The notes below the pieces were generated by a model that saw only the letters and a list, made by a program, of their open reading frames with translations, was not told where the DNA came from and ran no database searches. 64,000 nucleotides of DNA, from the NCBI GenBank assembly GCA_037074765.1, contig JBAMDO010000012.1, positions 248,001 to 312,000 on the forward strand. Reading direction: 5' to 3'. Below are positions 1 to 11,800 of this stretch, piece after piece. Source of the DNA: Mansonella perstans (taxonomy: Eukaryota; Nematoda; Chromadorea; Rhabditida; Onchocercidae). Both the position numbers and the translations under genes were made by a program. Every line of letters begins with the position of its first letter. Position 1 is the first letter of the stretch.

Positions 1-443
1 TGCAGGATTAAAATCAGTGGAGAAGTGAGAAATATCCAAAAAAATTGTTTTTCCGCAAGAGGTACGGATATTCCGCTATTGCACAATTTCAGTTATCCTG
101 GAGAAATAGACCCACAGCCAGGTAACAGTGAACAATGACTTAGTTAGTTTGCTGGAAATCACAATTATTTTAAAATACAAAAGCAAAGTTGCCGTAACAG
201 TAACATAGAACAGTTCAGTGCATGCCATCATTCACCAACAGAACGAACGAAACAAACAAGATTTGTATACTTCGTTTTTTTTTTCTCATTACATGTCCTG
301 TACACTTTTAAAACAATTCCACCAAACAGTGTGAAGAAATTAGTTGAAGTCGTAAGAGGATTAAAAATTATATGAAAAAAGCAGCTATTATGATGGAAGC
401 AGCTAACCAGTTCTGGTGACCGAATTCTTTGCTTCATATATAA
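1..443. other. intergenic, upstream of first gene
   Basis: No convincing coding sequence on either strand. The stretch lies upstream of the secreted Trp-rich gene and presumably holds its promoter. I see no recognisable repeat. Confidence 0.5.
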
Positions 444-2014
444 ATGAAACCTAGTAGTAGCTTGTATCAAGCAACAGTTACTCTGTTCATGTATTCTTTC
501 TTGGTCTTTCCAGTTCTTTCAGTTTTATTGGTGACAACATGCCTTTCAGGTTTCTTTTCGTTATTTAAAAAATGTCCCAGTTTATACCGTCGTTATAATA
601 ACTTCTTCATTACTTACAACGTGTCTTTAGAGAAAGTGTAAACATAATGAAATTCATACTGTTTGCAGTAGAGGAAGGCTTACATTGCTGAATTTTTGTA
701 GTTTATTTACAGTAGTTTTGAATTAATTAAATTATAGCGGAATGGAAGCGACAGTGGGACGAAAAGTTACCATCGGGCGAAAGTGGAATGCATAGAGACT
801 GGATTGGGTTTGGTTCCGACGAGAATGGGGGAAAATATGTGAAAAATGGATGGCAAGATTCATGGCAGTCTGAAAGTAATGAGGGGAATTTTCCTTCGGA
901 TAAGAAACAAATCTCAGATGACAATTGGGATGCATTCGATGAACGAAAGTGGTCCTGGGGTAATGGTGGTGATCATGGTTGGGGCACCTGGGGTAGTGAT
1001 ACTGGAAAGCATGACCTAAACACACGTTATGGTACAGATTTCGGAAGTCCTTGGAGTGGAAGTGTTGGTAACGGACCACAAAACAGTTACACTTTCTGGG
1101 GTAACACCAATATGGATAGCTGGAAGAAGAGTGGAGGTGGTGAAGGATGGCGTAAATGGGAAGGTTATAAATTCTTATTGAACTTAACATTCAACTGTTT
1201 TTATTCCTTATTTTAAAGATGAATTCCAAGTCAGTGATTTATGCCATTTTTAATTAAAAGAATTTATTTAGAACTGGGCGATCACAGTGACAAAGTTCGA
1301 TGATTTTCATCTGATTTTTCTTTTGATCATTAGAAAAATTTCCCAAAATTCTTCATTTGTCTATCTTAAACTTTTTAAAGATATCAATCACTGATGGTAT
1401 TGATATATGGGATTGAGGACTGGTTAACATGAACTTTTACAATCTGAAAGAGTGACTTTAGCAATTATTTTTCAAATTTGATTGAAAAATTCGAAGTTCT
1501 GTAAGATTCCACATATTCATATCACCTGAATTATGGTAAAACTGGTAGTGAAAACCGAAAATTTGCGAATGCAGTGGCTTGTTCATATCAAACTACCGCC
1601 TTTCTTAAACATTAAATAGTTTATACATTACCATAAAGACGATATGGTCCTTGTCCAGAAATCTCTATTTTTAATGTGATCTTTTGATCTAAGTTGTATT
1701 TTCGGGCTTTTTTAAAGTTCCATTCTCTCCAAAAAAATGACTTGTTCAACCAAACTGCCATCTTTTATAAACATGAAATTAGATATGACGAATTGAACAG
1801 ATATTTTCAGAGCTTAAGAGATTTTTTTGCCACACAAATGATTAGTACTTTTGTAGTCGATGGTGACGGGCCAGGCAAAGGAAGCCGCGAACACGGTGGA
1901 TGGAAAAGTTGGAAAAGCGGCTCAGGCGGTGGTAACTGGTACAGCTGGACCAGTAGCGACAAACCAACAAATGATGAAACAGAAGTCCATGCATCTGCTT
2001 ACGTTGATCCTTAA
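444..2014 (+). CDS. Trp/Gly-rich secreted protein, 3 exons
   Basis: Three exons join in phase: 444-549, 738-1163 and 1857-2014, giving 229 codons plus TAA. The first exon encodes a signal peptide: MKPSSS, then a hydrophobic stretch (LFMYSFLVFPVLSVLLV) ending near TTCLSA, so the product is probably secreted. The mature part starts EWKRQWDEK and is hydrophilic, rich in Trp, Gly, Ser and Asp, with repeated W-G/W-K pairs (WSWGNGG, WGTWGSD, WKSWKSGSGGGNWYSW). Donors are TCAG|GTTTCT and GAAG|GTTATA; acceptors are TTATAG and TTGTAG. I recognise no domain or family. The next gene downstream has the same layout (signal exon, Trp-rich body, about 230 residues), suggesting a small cluster of related secreted proteins. 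The start is the only Met before the hydrophobic core. Expression and function are unknown. Confidence 0.75.
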
Positions 2015-2306
2015 GTTCTGGCTATCATTTCTTAATATTTTGGTTAATGAGATAAGTTTCATTAGCTTAAATTATTATAAAGCGATAAAATTCAAGGCTA
2101 TTTAGTTTCAACAAATTATATTGTTGATTCTACTTTCTTTCCAACAAGTATATGACATGTAAATGACAATATTCATGAATTTTTTTTAATCGCATATTCA
2201 TCTAAACAAAATAGTCAAAAAATAGCTTTTATATCGCCATAAAGATGGTACGGCCCTTGTCCAAAAATCTCTGTATATTGTTGCTCTGATCTTTTGATTA
2301 TATTTT
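1578..2306 (+). repeat. diverged direct repeats in intron 2 and spacer
   Basis: The segment from 1578 (CTTGTTCATATCAAACTACC) recurs in altered form at 1741 (CTTGTTCAACCAAACTGCC), an offset of 163 bp. The segment from 1631 (CCATAAAG, then CCTTGTCCA and AATCTCT) recurs at 2237, an offset of 606 bp, and both copies continue to a shared TGATCTTTTGAT. The copies are imperfect, so this is old duplication or a degenerate interspersed element. Confidence 0.6.
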
Positions 2307-2868
2307 CCACTCTGTTCGAAAAAATGACCAGCCGACAGTGCCTGGCATTTTTTTCATACTGAAGATTGCAATATTAAGGATGATTTCTTCATTACCATCA
2401 TCAAGAAAACTTCAACTAAAGGCAACTAGTATCTCCTATATTAAAAAATAAGATTTTCGAAAATGTATTCAAAAAACTTTTGTTAAATAATTAAAAAAAC
2501 TTGTTAAAGAATATCTAATGAAGCGGAAATATGTGGTATCATAATTGCTCTCTGAAGAATTCACCGAAGCAAAGAAGTCTGTTTAAAATGCCATTGTGGA
2601 CATTGATAATGGACGTTAACAAAATGTAATGTGGGGATTTATTTCATGAATAATTATTGCTCACAAGACCCGTTTGGCATACATTTCTTACTATTTTACA
2701 AGTAATCTCTATATTCCACTACATGACGCACTTCATGTGACAATTTGATGGAGTGAAAAACGGATATGAAAGTTTGCAAGAGTTTGAGAAGACTGGAACT
2801 ATAAGAGAAAACGAGATTTTCTGAGGGCTATATAATTCTTTTCTGCTGAATTCGAGCAGTTGAACAAG
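2015..2868. other. spacer between the two secreted-protein genes
   Basis: About 850 bp without coding signal. It contains the second copy of the CCATAAAG...GATCTTTTGAT repeat near 2237. A TATATAA-like element at about 2830, roughly 40 bp before the next ATG, could be a TATA box. Confidence 0.5.
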
Positions 2869-3976
2869 ATGTCTGCTAAAGTCCTTCCAGTGCTAATATC
2901 CAGTGTATTCTATCTTTTCACCGGTATGATTTCTTTTAGTTCTTCAAAAGGATTTCCAAGAATAAACATTGTTTAGTATTCCTTTTAATTCATCGATACA
3001 TGATGTTACTTATGCACTACACAAGCATCCAACTGCTAAAGTTGGAAAAAATCTGCTCGTCAAGTATCAATAATTCAGAGTGTTTGATCTTCATCGATAT
3101 AGAATATCTTTCTTTGTTTTCAAAATGAGTGTGTGCCTTGCACGCAAACTCAGTTTAGTAAGCGAGCAATAGATGTGATGAATTTGAAGAACTGTCGGCA
3201 CTTACTTTATCATTTCCCCTGACATAGGTGACATTAATGTATTCTTAATGAGTACACTAAGGAATAATTTCAGTAAAATAGTATAAACTTTTCGAGTTTA
3301 AAAAAATATACTTGGTTTTTTTGTAGGCGCTGTCAGTCCACCAAGTTCACAGCCAGTGGACTACTCTAATATTTATACGATAATTACTCAGTCGAAAGTA
3401 CCTGAAACACTGAAAGAGTGGAATTCAGAATATAATCATGGCAGAAACTACGTGCATTCCAAAGGTCAAGAGTGGAGTTACAATAATCAATACAATGGCT
3501 ACAATAATCACTACAATACTACAAATGTTATGAAGAAAAGACCGAAATTGTTACCAAGGGAACTGTCGCCACCCATACAGTGGACTTCTTCTAACATCAA
3601 TAAATCCAAGATCTGTGGACAAGGGATATTCGAGATAACTGATGAGCAGCAAGCACGCAAACTGTGTTCCAACGCTCCAAAAGACCAATTTCAAGTAAAG
3701 GCTGGTAATGAGATGAAAAATTGGTACAATAGACCTGGCGAAAATACAATTTGGCCAAATTTGGTGCTCAAAAGAAAGCAGTTGGTACCATGGTGGGATA
3801 CCGGTAGTCAGCAAATGAACAAATCACAAAAAGTCGCAGGATTCATTATTGACGAGCCTATCCCAGAACACAAACGTCCCTTGTGGACTGGTTCTGTAGG
3901 TTGGGCAGGTGATTTAGGTTCTTATGGTGAAGTACCATCGCCACCATGGCTTTTCCAAGATGTTCTCAGTAACTGA
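2869..3976 (+). CDS. Trp-rich secreted protein, 2 exons
   Basis: Exon 1 is 2869-2923 and exon 2 is 3327-3976; they join in phase (ACCG|GTATGA donor, TTTTTTGTAG acceptor) for 234 codons plus TGA. Residues 1-19 (MSAKVLPVLISSVFYLFTG) form a signal peptide, so the mature protein is probably secreted. The body has an Asn/Tyr-rich stretch (YNNQYNGYNNHYN) with possible N-glycosylation (NTT), two cysteines (KICGQG and KLCSNA) that could form a disulfide, and a Trp-rich C-terminal half (WWDTGS, LWTGSVGWAGDLGSYG, SPPWLF). No known domain was recognised. It lies 0.85 kb downstream of another Trp-rich secreted gene on the same strand, so the two may be paralogs. An AATAAA lies 26 bp after the stop. Confidence 0.85.
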
Positions 3977-4001
3977 TGTCAAAATCAGTTAGCATATGTC
4001 C

Positions 4002-4007
4002 AATAAA
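4002..4007 (+). terminator. polyadenylation signal AATAAA
   Basis: A perfect AATAAA just after the stop of the two-exon secreted-protein gene, within CAATAAATAAATTA. Confidence 0.7.
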
Positions 4008-5023
4008 TAAATTATCCGAGTGACCCATGCTGAAACTATTCACTGTGCTAATTTCTAATTTAGTTTCGCTTATTAAACTTTAAATAACATTTATTCTATT
4101 ATTTTATATTATCCTCAATGATAACTTATTTTCGCGTTTTTCCCTGAAGATTTCACATCTAAGGTCACACAAGTTTAGTTAAGTAGATAAAACGAATTCG
4201 ATCTGATTCTTTCAAAATTGTCATACAATTTTGCTGTAGAAAATTGGTATAAATTGAATATGCTGCGTCCCTAATTTTATTCAAGTTTAGCAAAAATTTA
4301 TTTTGATCAATGAAAATTGTCGAAATTCTTCCTTCAGGTATTCTTGAAGTTAGAATATCATAACTGAAAAAGGAGTCGGTATAGAAATATTGCGCAAATG
4401 TACACTAGTGATAAAGTTCACTGAAATTGTCACCAAATCGAAAACAGGAAGAATCGGAAATCCAGTAAACCTAGTAATCAAGTAAGAATAAAAAAATTTC
4501 TGTCCTGGTCGAACAATCTTTCTTTGTTCAATCAAACACTTGGCATTTATTTGTGTACGTCATCTGACACTCCAAGTTAGGCAAGTGTCATGTGTATTAA
4601 TTTTCAAATAAAGGCCCTCGCCAGGTTTTCAAATAGCAACAGTGTTCGCTTTTTTTAATTTTCAAAAGGAAACAAAACTGGTAGAGACTGACAGGAACTA
4701 AATCAAAGTGCATTAAATCAATTCTTTTAATTGTGAAAATCCCTATTAAAATCATCATACTGTCATTTTCCTGTTCCCTTACTCTCACAATTGGATTTTG
4801 TCTTTCGAAATAAAATGATGAAAATATTCTTATCTTTTTTAATTACCGATTATTATACTTCGATCGATCTTTTAGAAGTTAATTTCTTATGCTGAATAGT
4901 TTTTGTTACGCAATGGTATGCAACAGAAATGATCCACACAAAAGTGGGAAACAGAGAACAACGAAGCGGAAAATGTTTTGTAGTAAAGAATACAGAAGAG
5001 AAGGACTGCTGCACATTAGCACT
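4008..5023. other. intergenic, no gene seen
   Basis: Convergent 3' ends flank this stretch: the secreted-protein gene on plus and the EGF-membrane gene on minus. Short open frames here lack coding character. Nothing else was recognised. Confidence 0.5.
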
Positions 5024-5029
5024 TTATTT
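5024..5029 (-). terminator. polyadenylation signal (minus)
   Basis: TTTATT on the plus strand reads AATAAA on the minus strand, about 72 bp beyond the stop codon of the EGF-like membrane protein gene. Confidence 0.55.
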
Positions 5030-5100
5030 CTTTCGAATGTAGAATATGCTATCAGTATCACGAGAAATATAATTTAAGACAGCAGAAATGTGAATCATTA

Positions 5101-6270
5101 TTAGTTATGGCTATTTTTTGCCTTTTTTGTGAGAAATTTCAATATTTCATTGTGATTGACTATAATATTCTGTCCGTAGAGGTGCTCTTCCACACGTTTA
5201 ATTCTTCGAGATCGGGCAGTCCGTTCACATCCGAATAGAATCACCACAAGTGGTAATATTGATAAAGCGCCAATCGGTCCTAATTTATAAACCTGAACAA
5301 ATTATCAGCATTTTACTTCAGTTGATCAGCATGACTGGCTTGAATTTTCTGCAACATACTTCATTACGCACGTGATGGCGTATTATCGTTATATTTTCTT
5401 CATGAAATATTCAAATAAAAGTAAACTTGTAATATGTTGCCTTCGACTATATTAAGCGAAACAATGGTGATTAGAATGAGATAGAAAGAGCACCTTATGA
5501 TTGTAATAAAAGTAAACATCAGATGTTTCTAAGGATTGGCAGAATTGTCCGCTGTATGGCATCTCACACAGACAGTTTTGCTCGGTTGCATCTGGCACTC
5601 CATGAACGCATTGAATTTGGTCACAGTTAATACCCTTCCACCCGTCCAAGCAAGCGACACAACTGAAACTTCTTAAGTCTGCCTCTTAGTTTTTTTTCTC
5701 CCTGATTTTTATTTTTATCCTTAATTTTTAAATCTAAATTCATTTAAATGATGCAGTTGTGCTTTCTTTCATATAATGGGCAGCTGTAATCTCCTGATAT
5801 AGTTATTCAATCGCTGTGCATAAATCCTTTAGTAAAAATGCTGAGAGGCTTCCTCCTCTATTTATTCTTCAGTTTCAACTGTTATTCATTTGTTAAGTTG
5901 ATATAAATAGCGTCCTATTAATGAGCACTACCTCCTCAGTCACAGGAAAACAGAAAACTGAATATGGATTTCAATTACTACTTGAGAAGACTTAATTTAT
6001 TCATAACCTAAATACCACTAACAAAAGTTTGCTTGAATACAGGATTTTCATGTTTGATGAAATAAAATGCTTTTCTAGCTAAAATACTGGTTACGATGTA
6101 GGACAAATCCATTAAGTTTCGAATTCACTTCAAATTGCAAAATAAGAAATTGAAACCTCCTGTTCGATCGAAATTTATTAAACCTGCAGTGCATGACCTG
6201 ATTGCAGTAAGTACCATTACAGCCATCAATACATACACATCGGCCACCGGCTGCACTACCGTTGTTATAA
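5101..6270 (-). CDS. EGF-like single-pass membrane protein (3' exons)
   Basis: Three minus-strand exons join in phase: 6270-6184, 5662-5494 and 5292-5101 (stop TAA). The first two encode cysteine-rich EGF-like repeats: GGRCVCIDGCNGTYC, then CVACLDGWKGINCDQIQCVHG and CLCEMPYSGQFCQS. The last exon opens with a hydrophobic helix (LGPIGALSILPLVVILFG) followed at once by CERTARSRRIKR, a basic stop-transfer sequence, and a cytoplasmic tail of about 45 residues. The layout predicts a type I membrane protein with an extracellular EGF region. The N-terminal exons and signal peptide were not found; the first listed exon needs two bases from an upstream exon. A candidate exon at about 7137-7090 (after a TTTTGTAG acceptor; frame reads NIGEMLRGMLRVCYE) could belong to it but its donor is unclear. 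I do not know the gene's name; the compact tail looks like a nematode family. Confidence 0.75.
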
Positions 6271-7520
6271 CTAAATTTGGATTTTTTAGTTTTGTAAGTT
6301 GAAACTTTTATTACCTTTCAGTGATGCAAAAAACATGGTAAAATATTGTAGACACTCAAGTTAATACATGTATATACATGCAGTACATCTTGTTTTGCTT
6401 GAAGTCTCATAACAGTAAATTATCATTGGTCTATTGAGACAGATTTCAACCAAATTTTATAAAGTTAGATAATAACTTCAAGGTTTAGTACGCGGATGTG
6501 CTTATAATACTTGATATTCATGAAAATGTCACATGATGTTTCGATGGTTTTTTCGTCCATTACTTCCAACAAAATCGATGGAGTTTAATATAACGATTGA
6601 AAATAGCAACATTATTGCATCCATTGTCTTTAATTTATTATCTGAATGCTATAAATTTCTGAAGATAAACGCTTGGAATCCAATTCAATAGCGAACACAA
6701 ATGAGTTATGTGTCGTTAGAAGTAATAAAAGTGTTACAGCGTTATAAATTTTTTGACAGTGCGAACCACGGTTATTTCTGAAAATTTGTAATTTTATCAA
6801 AATTAATTTTAAGAAATTTTCAAAATGATAAAATGAATGGAATAAAAGAGAATGTGAGATGTAGGAGGAAAAAAAAGATGATAGAGAGGAAATGTTAGCA
6901 AATAGGATGTAATATAAGATAAGAGTTATTGTATTGAACAAAAAAATAAATATTTTGAAAATAAATGCGAGCAACAATTAATAATTGTAAAATTAACTGA
7001 TAAATTTCGTTTCCAAAATAATTTCGGATAGATTAAAATTTCAATAAAAGATGGATTTTGTTACCATACCTGAAGTCATCTTAACTTTCATAACACACAC
7101 GCAACATTCCTCTCAACATTTCACCAATGTTCCTACAAAAGAGGAAGAAATCAAATTGAAAGTTAAAATATTTATTTGACAAGCGATGATCGTTTCAAGA
7201 GAACAGGTTTCGGCCATCAAATGACTGTTATAGTTGAAACATTGACATCAAAAAGATCTCAAGATTAAATAAGACAATATGTCATACTTTAGAGAAATAA
7301 TGCTTAGAACTGATCGTTCATCCATACTTTTCATATCAAAATTGCAATCTCATTGTTGATATCGAAAATTTAATCTGTTTTATAGCAATTTTATAAATTG
7401 AAAAATTTAGCGAAGGAATGCCTGAAAAGTAAATAATAATAGAAGAGAAAATACTGAACTCCCATAACGATCGGGATCACCATTGAACAGAACGCATGAC
7501 ATGCATTGATTTTAGTTTTC
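6271..7520. other. upstream part of EGF gene or intergenic
   Basis: Probably holds missing 5' exons and introns of the minus-strand EGF-like gene and the shared promoter with the divergent CHCHD4-like gene. The minus-strand open frame at 6630-6977 is a run of hydrophobic AT-rich codons and does not look coding. Confidence 0.4.
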
Positions 7521-7522
7521 AG
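7521..7522 (+). other. candidate trans-splice acceptor of CHCHD4-like gene
   Basis: TTTTCAG ends here, 41 bp upstream of the ATG at 7564, with no coding exon in front. This is the arrangement expected for spliced-leader addition or for a short 5' UTR intron. Confidence 0.4.
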
Positions 7523-7563
7523 TTTAGTTTTCGCTTGGATGCGTCTTTTGCATTGCGAGCCAA

Positions 7564-8859
7564 ATGGATCGGTTGAAATCGTTGGGTGGTGCGGTTTTTG
7601 GGGTGCCATGGAAGTCGCGGGGGACAGAAAGCGACGGTGATAGTGGAGATGTGGTAAGTATTTGAAGTTTTCAATCTTCGCCAGTGTTAATATATACTTT
7701 TACTTCAACAACAGATTGATTTTTCCGTGCAGAAAGCATTGATTTTGTTTTGATAGATTTAAGAAAGTAGAAATGGTTCATAAAGCTACTCCTGATGGAC
7801 TTCTTAGAGTTTATGAGCTACTTTAAATTGGTGATATCTTCAAATTCTTCCTTTTCTGTACCTCAAGTTTACTTTCGAAACTTCAAAGTCATATATCAAA
7901 CTTTTGTTAGGATTGATATTTCAGAACAGTTATTTTCCATCTTTCTTATTTAAGTGCGTCTTCCTTTTTCCGTGCTTCTTAATTTTGAACTGCTCCAGTT
8001 TACTTTCGGAATTCTGTAGCAGAATCCTCACCCTCAATATTACAAAGAAGACTTGACAAGTTAATAGTCCGATGTTAACTTGCATACTGCATCATCAGTT
8101 AATAACAGCACATGTTATTGAAGTGTTTAGATTCACAGAATAACACAAGAAGAATATGACGAACCAATCCAGGATGCCTATGTGGATTCAGTGGCACGTC
8201 TCTCATATGCGGAACTCGATGACAAATACAATCCAGGTATTCAGGTTGGAGTTTGAAGCTTCAGTCTTTGCAACTGAAAAAGTTGCTATAGGCGTTCTTC
8301 ATGCAACCAAGTGTTTAATGAATTTTTTAAAGTATGAACTGCCGTTTTTGAAGCATGTAGGCATAGTTTGCAATGCAGTAAATGTTAACAGTGTGTTTTA
8401 AATAATTTTTTGTCAGGTCCGACATTACCAGATGGAAGTGTGAACTTCGAATGTCACTGTGTTGGCCACTTAGTTGCCAGTCCATGCGGTCATGAATTTC
8501 GTGAAGCAATAACGTGCCAGAAAAATGCTGGAGAAGCAGCACTAGAGGAAGGGGCTTGTGCAACAGAGTTCATGAATTTTATGAATTGCGTTATTCGAAC
8601 GGGATGCTTTAAAAGTGAGTCATCTCTTGAATCTACCTGGATTCTGTATCTTGATAAACACAACGCGCGTCTAGGTTATTTTAAGAGAATATTTTACATC
8701 TCTTGAGTATCACTGCAAAATAACTGTTTTAATGTAATTTTTAATGTAATAAGTATCGTTAAAGAATTTCACGAGGACATTTAAATTGCAGGTAGACGTG
8801 ATTTAAATAATGGAGAAGAGGAAGAAGAACAGAAAAATGCAGAATTGGAAGCGAAGTAG
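7564..8859 (+). CDS. CHCHD4: Mia40/CHCHD4-like IMS import oxidoreductase
   Basis: Four exons join in phase: 7564-7653, 8131-8236, 8417-8614 and 8792-8859, for 153 residues. In the family this protein sits in the mitochondrial intermembrane space and oxidises incoming small Cys-rich proteins, passing electrons to Erv1/ALR. The fold region matches: ITQEEYDEP (human VTKEDHETP), then LPDGSVNFEC (human LPNGNINWNC), the redox CXC at residues 78-80, eight residues, then a twin CX9C (C89/C99 and C113/C123) with FREAI and FMNFM between the cysteines. The C-terminus is acidic (NGEEEEEQK), as in the family. The length is close to human (142). The oddity is that the catalytic CPC reads CHC (TGT CAC TGT). 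The N-terminal 30 residues (MDRLKSLGG...) are basic then acidic; I cannot say whether they target. A different CHCH protein is the alternative, but the LPDG-N-x-x-C block argues for Mia40. Confidence 0.88.
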
Positions 8860-11800
8860 AGCTGAGATAGTGTCTAGTTTCTCATTTTTTAATGTTCTTA
8901 TTGTTTTGAAGAATGGTGTTTCTGCTTTAAAATTCCGTTTTCGACTTCAAAGGTTTGAAGTGTTGCTGTATTTTATAATCGTTCTTTTACATTCAGTTAT
9001 TCAAATATTCCGAATATCATATGCCAATAGTTTCAGTGCTTTATTTATTCATTCATAACGTTTTATTACTTTTGTAAAGTTTCATTGAGCTGAATAACCA
9101 CAAATTTTATAAAAAGTTTGGTAATTTTAAGAAGATAAAGATTTGTACAAACAAGAATCCCTATTTTTTGTAACAGATGATGATAATCGAGTAGTCACAA
9201 AACTGGATTTGCAGAAAGTTGTTTTTTTTTTTCCAGTTTTTGACACTTAAATTTCTTAATTTACCAAGGGTAATCTATAAAAATCTACGAAAACTTACAT
9301 GTCATGCACCTTTTTCAACGTTTTATCCTGTGCTAAACATACTGTTGGAACAAGAAAAATTTAGGCGAAAGATTTTTGTTCCCTTTTTCTTGTTATCTGA
9401 AGTGTTTTTTTTTTGATATCTGATTTCTGTTAGCATTGTTGGTATCGTAAGTGAATAAAGCAGTTCCAAATCTGTCATTTTTCATGGTTGTTCCGAAGTT
9501 TGTGCTTTTTTGTATAGCAAAAGAAATCGGAAGGACTCATATTGTTATTGGGAATTGGAACGATGTTTACGCGATAAATAAATCCAAATATTTGCAGTGG
9601 AAGATGTCTTTTTATGAAAAACGTGGTTGGAAGAAGTCCTTTTGATGTTCTCGTAAAGGTTACTTAAAGCTATGCAAAAAATTGCGTAATTGCATTTGCG
9701 TATGAACAGGGAACGTTGCTTGAGTAAACATTGACGGTAGATGGATGTGTGGAGAAGAGTGAAAATGTTGGTTGGAAATGACAGTTCAGAGGTTGACGAA
9801 TAAATATTCGCTTTTCACTCCACATTGCAGTGGATTTAGTTTCTATTGGAAGCTCTCAACAATCATCGAATCTTCAATGGTCTACTTATATTATTTAGCA
9901 TATATTGATGAAAATCATTTCGAAACATTTTGAACTGAATTATTCTGGAACGAATTAGGGTTGAATGGAAGCAATTAAATGTAACTGATCAAATTAAAAT
10001 GGCTTTAATTTTAAGATTTGGTAAAACACATGCAAATTGTTACTATTATGAAATGGAGATTGCAGGGATTCAATGGATCGGAACGCAATAGGATTTTGAT
10101 CCATGGGTCTCAAATAAATCGTTAAGATCCTGCCGCATACTGGCAGTGATTTAAAAGGGGTGGTTATGTTGATGACGGTATGCTTTTTTTCTGAAGGTGA
10201 TGAATAACAGTAATTGATTATACAGTAATACTGTCATCACCGACAGGAATAACAGTTTTATGTGCCATATTATAGACATTTCTCGTAACGACTTGAACTA
10301 ATTAATTGGTTTCTTGAATTACCCATCCATTTATTCTTTTCCTTGTTTTCGATCCAAGTTTTTCATATTTCGAATAAAACGAATGGATTTCACTTCTTGT
10401 TTCGCAACAGGTTGTATTTATATGCTGGAAATTTAATGAAATAAAGCAGATGTTAGTTATTCTATTAATAGATGGGCGGTAGGAAACAAACTCAAAGACC
10501 TTTCCGTTTAAGAAGACTGACCTTTTCGTCTAAGAAGACTTATCGGATTTTTGATTTTCTCTTGAAATAATCATGTCTCTATAGTTTTTCATGTATTCAT
10601 GAGTATTCATTATCTGAGTGCATGGATTAGCATAGCAATTGTTATTATGTACTAAGTGAGAAAAAATGAAATTATAGATCACATGTAGATGATGATTTCT
10701 ATCATTTTATCATTGTTCTATCACTATCATTTTTATCATTTCCTCATTCTTTTTTATTGCTATTTATTTTTCTTTTAGTCATCAATAAATTAGAAATAAC
10801 TGATATGAAATCAGTGTTATAAACATATGCCAAGTTAACAAAATTAATGATCCAATCCATCTGATATTATTCTTTCGTTTTGTACAAGTCTTTAAACTTA
10901 TTAACCGGGAGTGATGGACACTTATATCTACACACGTATCATTTTTTTTTATCATAAGCTGTCATAATTATCTAACAATATGAAATGAGCCAAAATTCAA
11001 AGTTCTAATCGAAGAGAAAATGAATGGAATAACTTTAGATCATTATAATTCTTAGCCAATAGCATTTCACGTTGTCATATCTCATGTCGACGTTTTAAAT
11101 TTCAAATTTAAATTTGCATTTAATTTTTTGGAGAAAGAAAAATGAGAGGTAGAAGCAGTCGAGAATATTTTGTCAAATTTATTGCTGATCGATTATGATA
11201 CATTAGCACACCAAGGACTTCATCGTAGAAAGGAATCTAAATCCGCAATGTACACTAAGGCGGTTACACTTTTTTCTATACAATCATTCTAAGCTGATAT
11301 CGCTAAACAATCTAAGACTCTATGTACTAAATAGTAAATTCAATCTTTCTTTCTCTCTTTCTTATGCTTTTCATTTCTGAAAAAAATCGATCAAGTGGTC
11401 GCAAAATTTTCGTGAAATGTTTTCATAAGCTTAAAAAAGCTGATATTTACATACGGCATGAAATTATTCTGGATTTATTCCTGCATTTTATTTCAATTAT
11501 TTCAAATAGCTAAACTTTTTTTAATTGTAAGAAGAAATGATCCATACGCTTCATATAAGATTTTCTCACTGAACTTGATATTTGAATATTTGAATTTCTT
11601 TTTGTTTTTAATTTTATTGAATATAATGCCAAAAGTGTGATTATCCATGTTCATTTCCGATTCAATCAAACGTCGAATGCAATTATCACCTTGTAACTAC
11701 AACAAATGAATAATGAATAGATTCACCGAAAAGAAGTGAAAGGGAAAATGTGCACAGAAAGTTAGGGATAAATTCCTGCCTAACAATAATTAATTGGAAG

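Noticed and set aside
732..1190. Minus-strand frame of 152 codons opposite the first secreted gene
   Set aside because: It is the antisense shadow of the Trp/Gly-rich exon; His/Tyr/Pro runs mirror the sense codons.
6630..6977. Minus-strand open frame of 115 codons
   Set aside because: Its composition is almost all Phe, Leu, Ile, Ser and Tyr from AT-rich DNA, with no splice context. It lies in what is probably an intron or 5' flank of the EGF gene.
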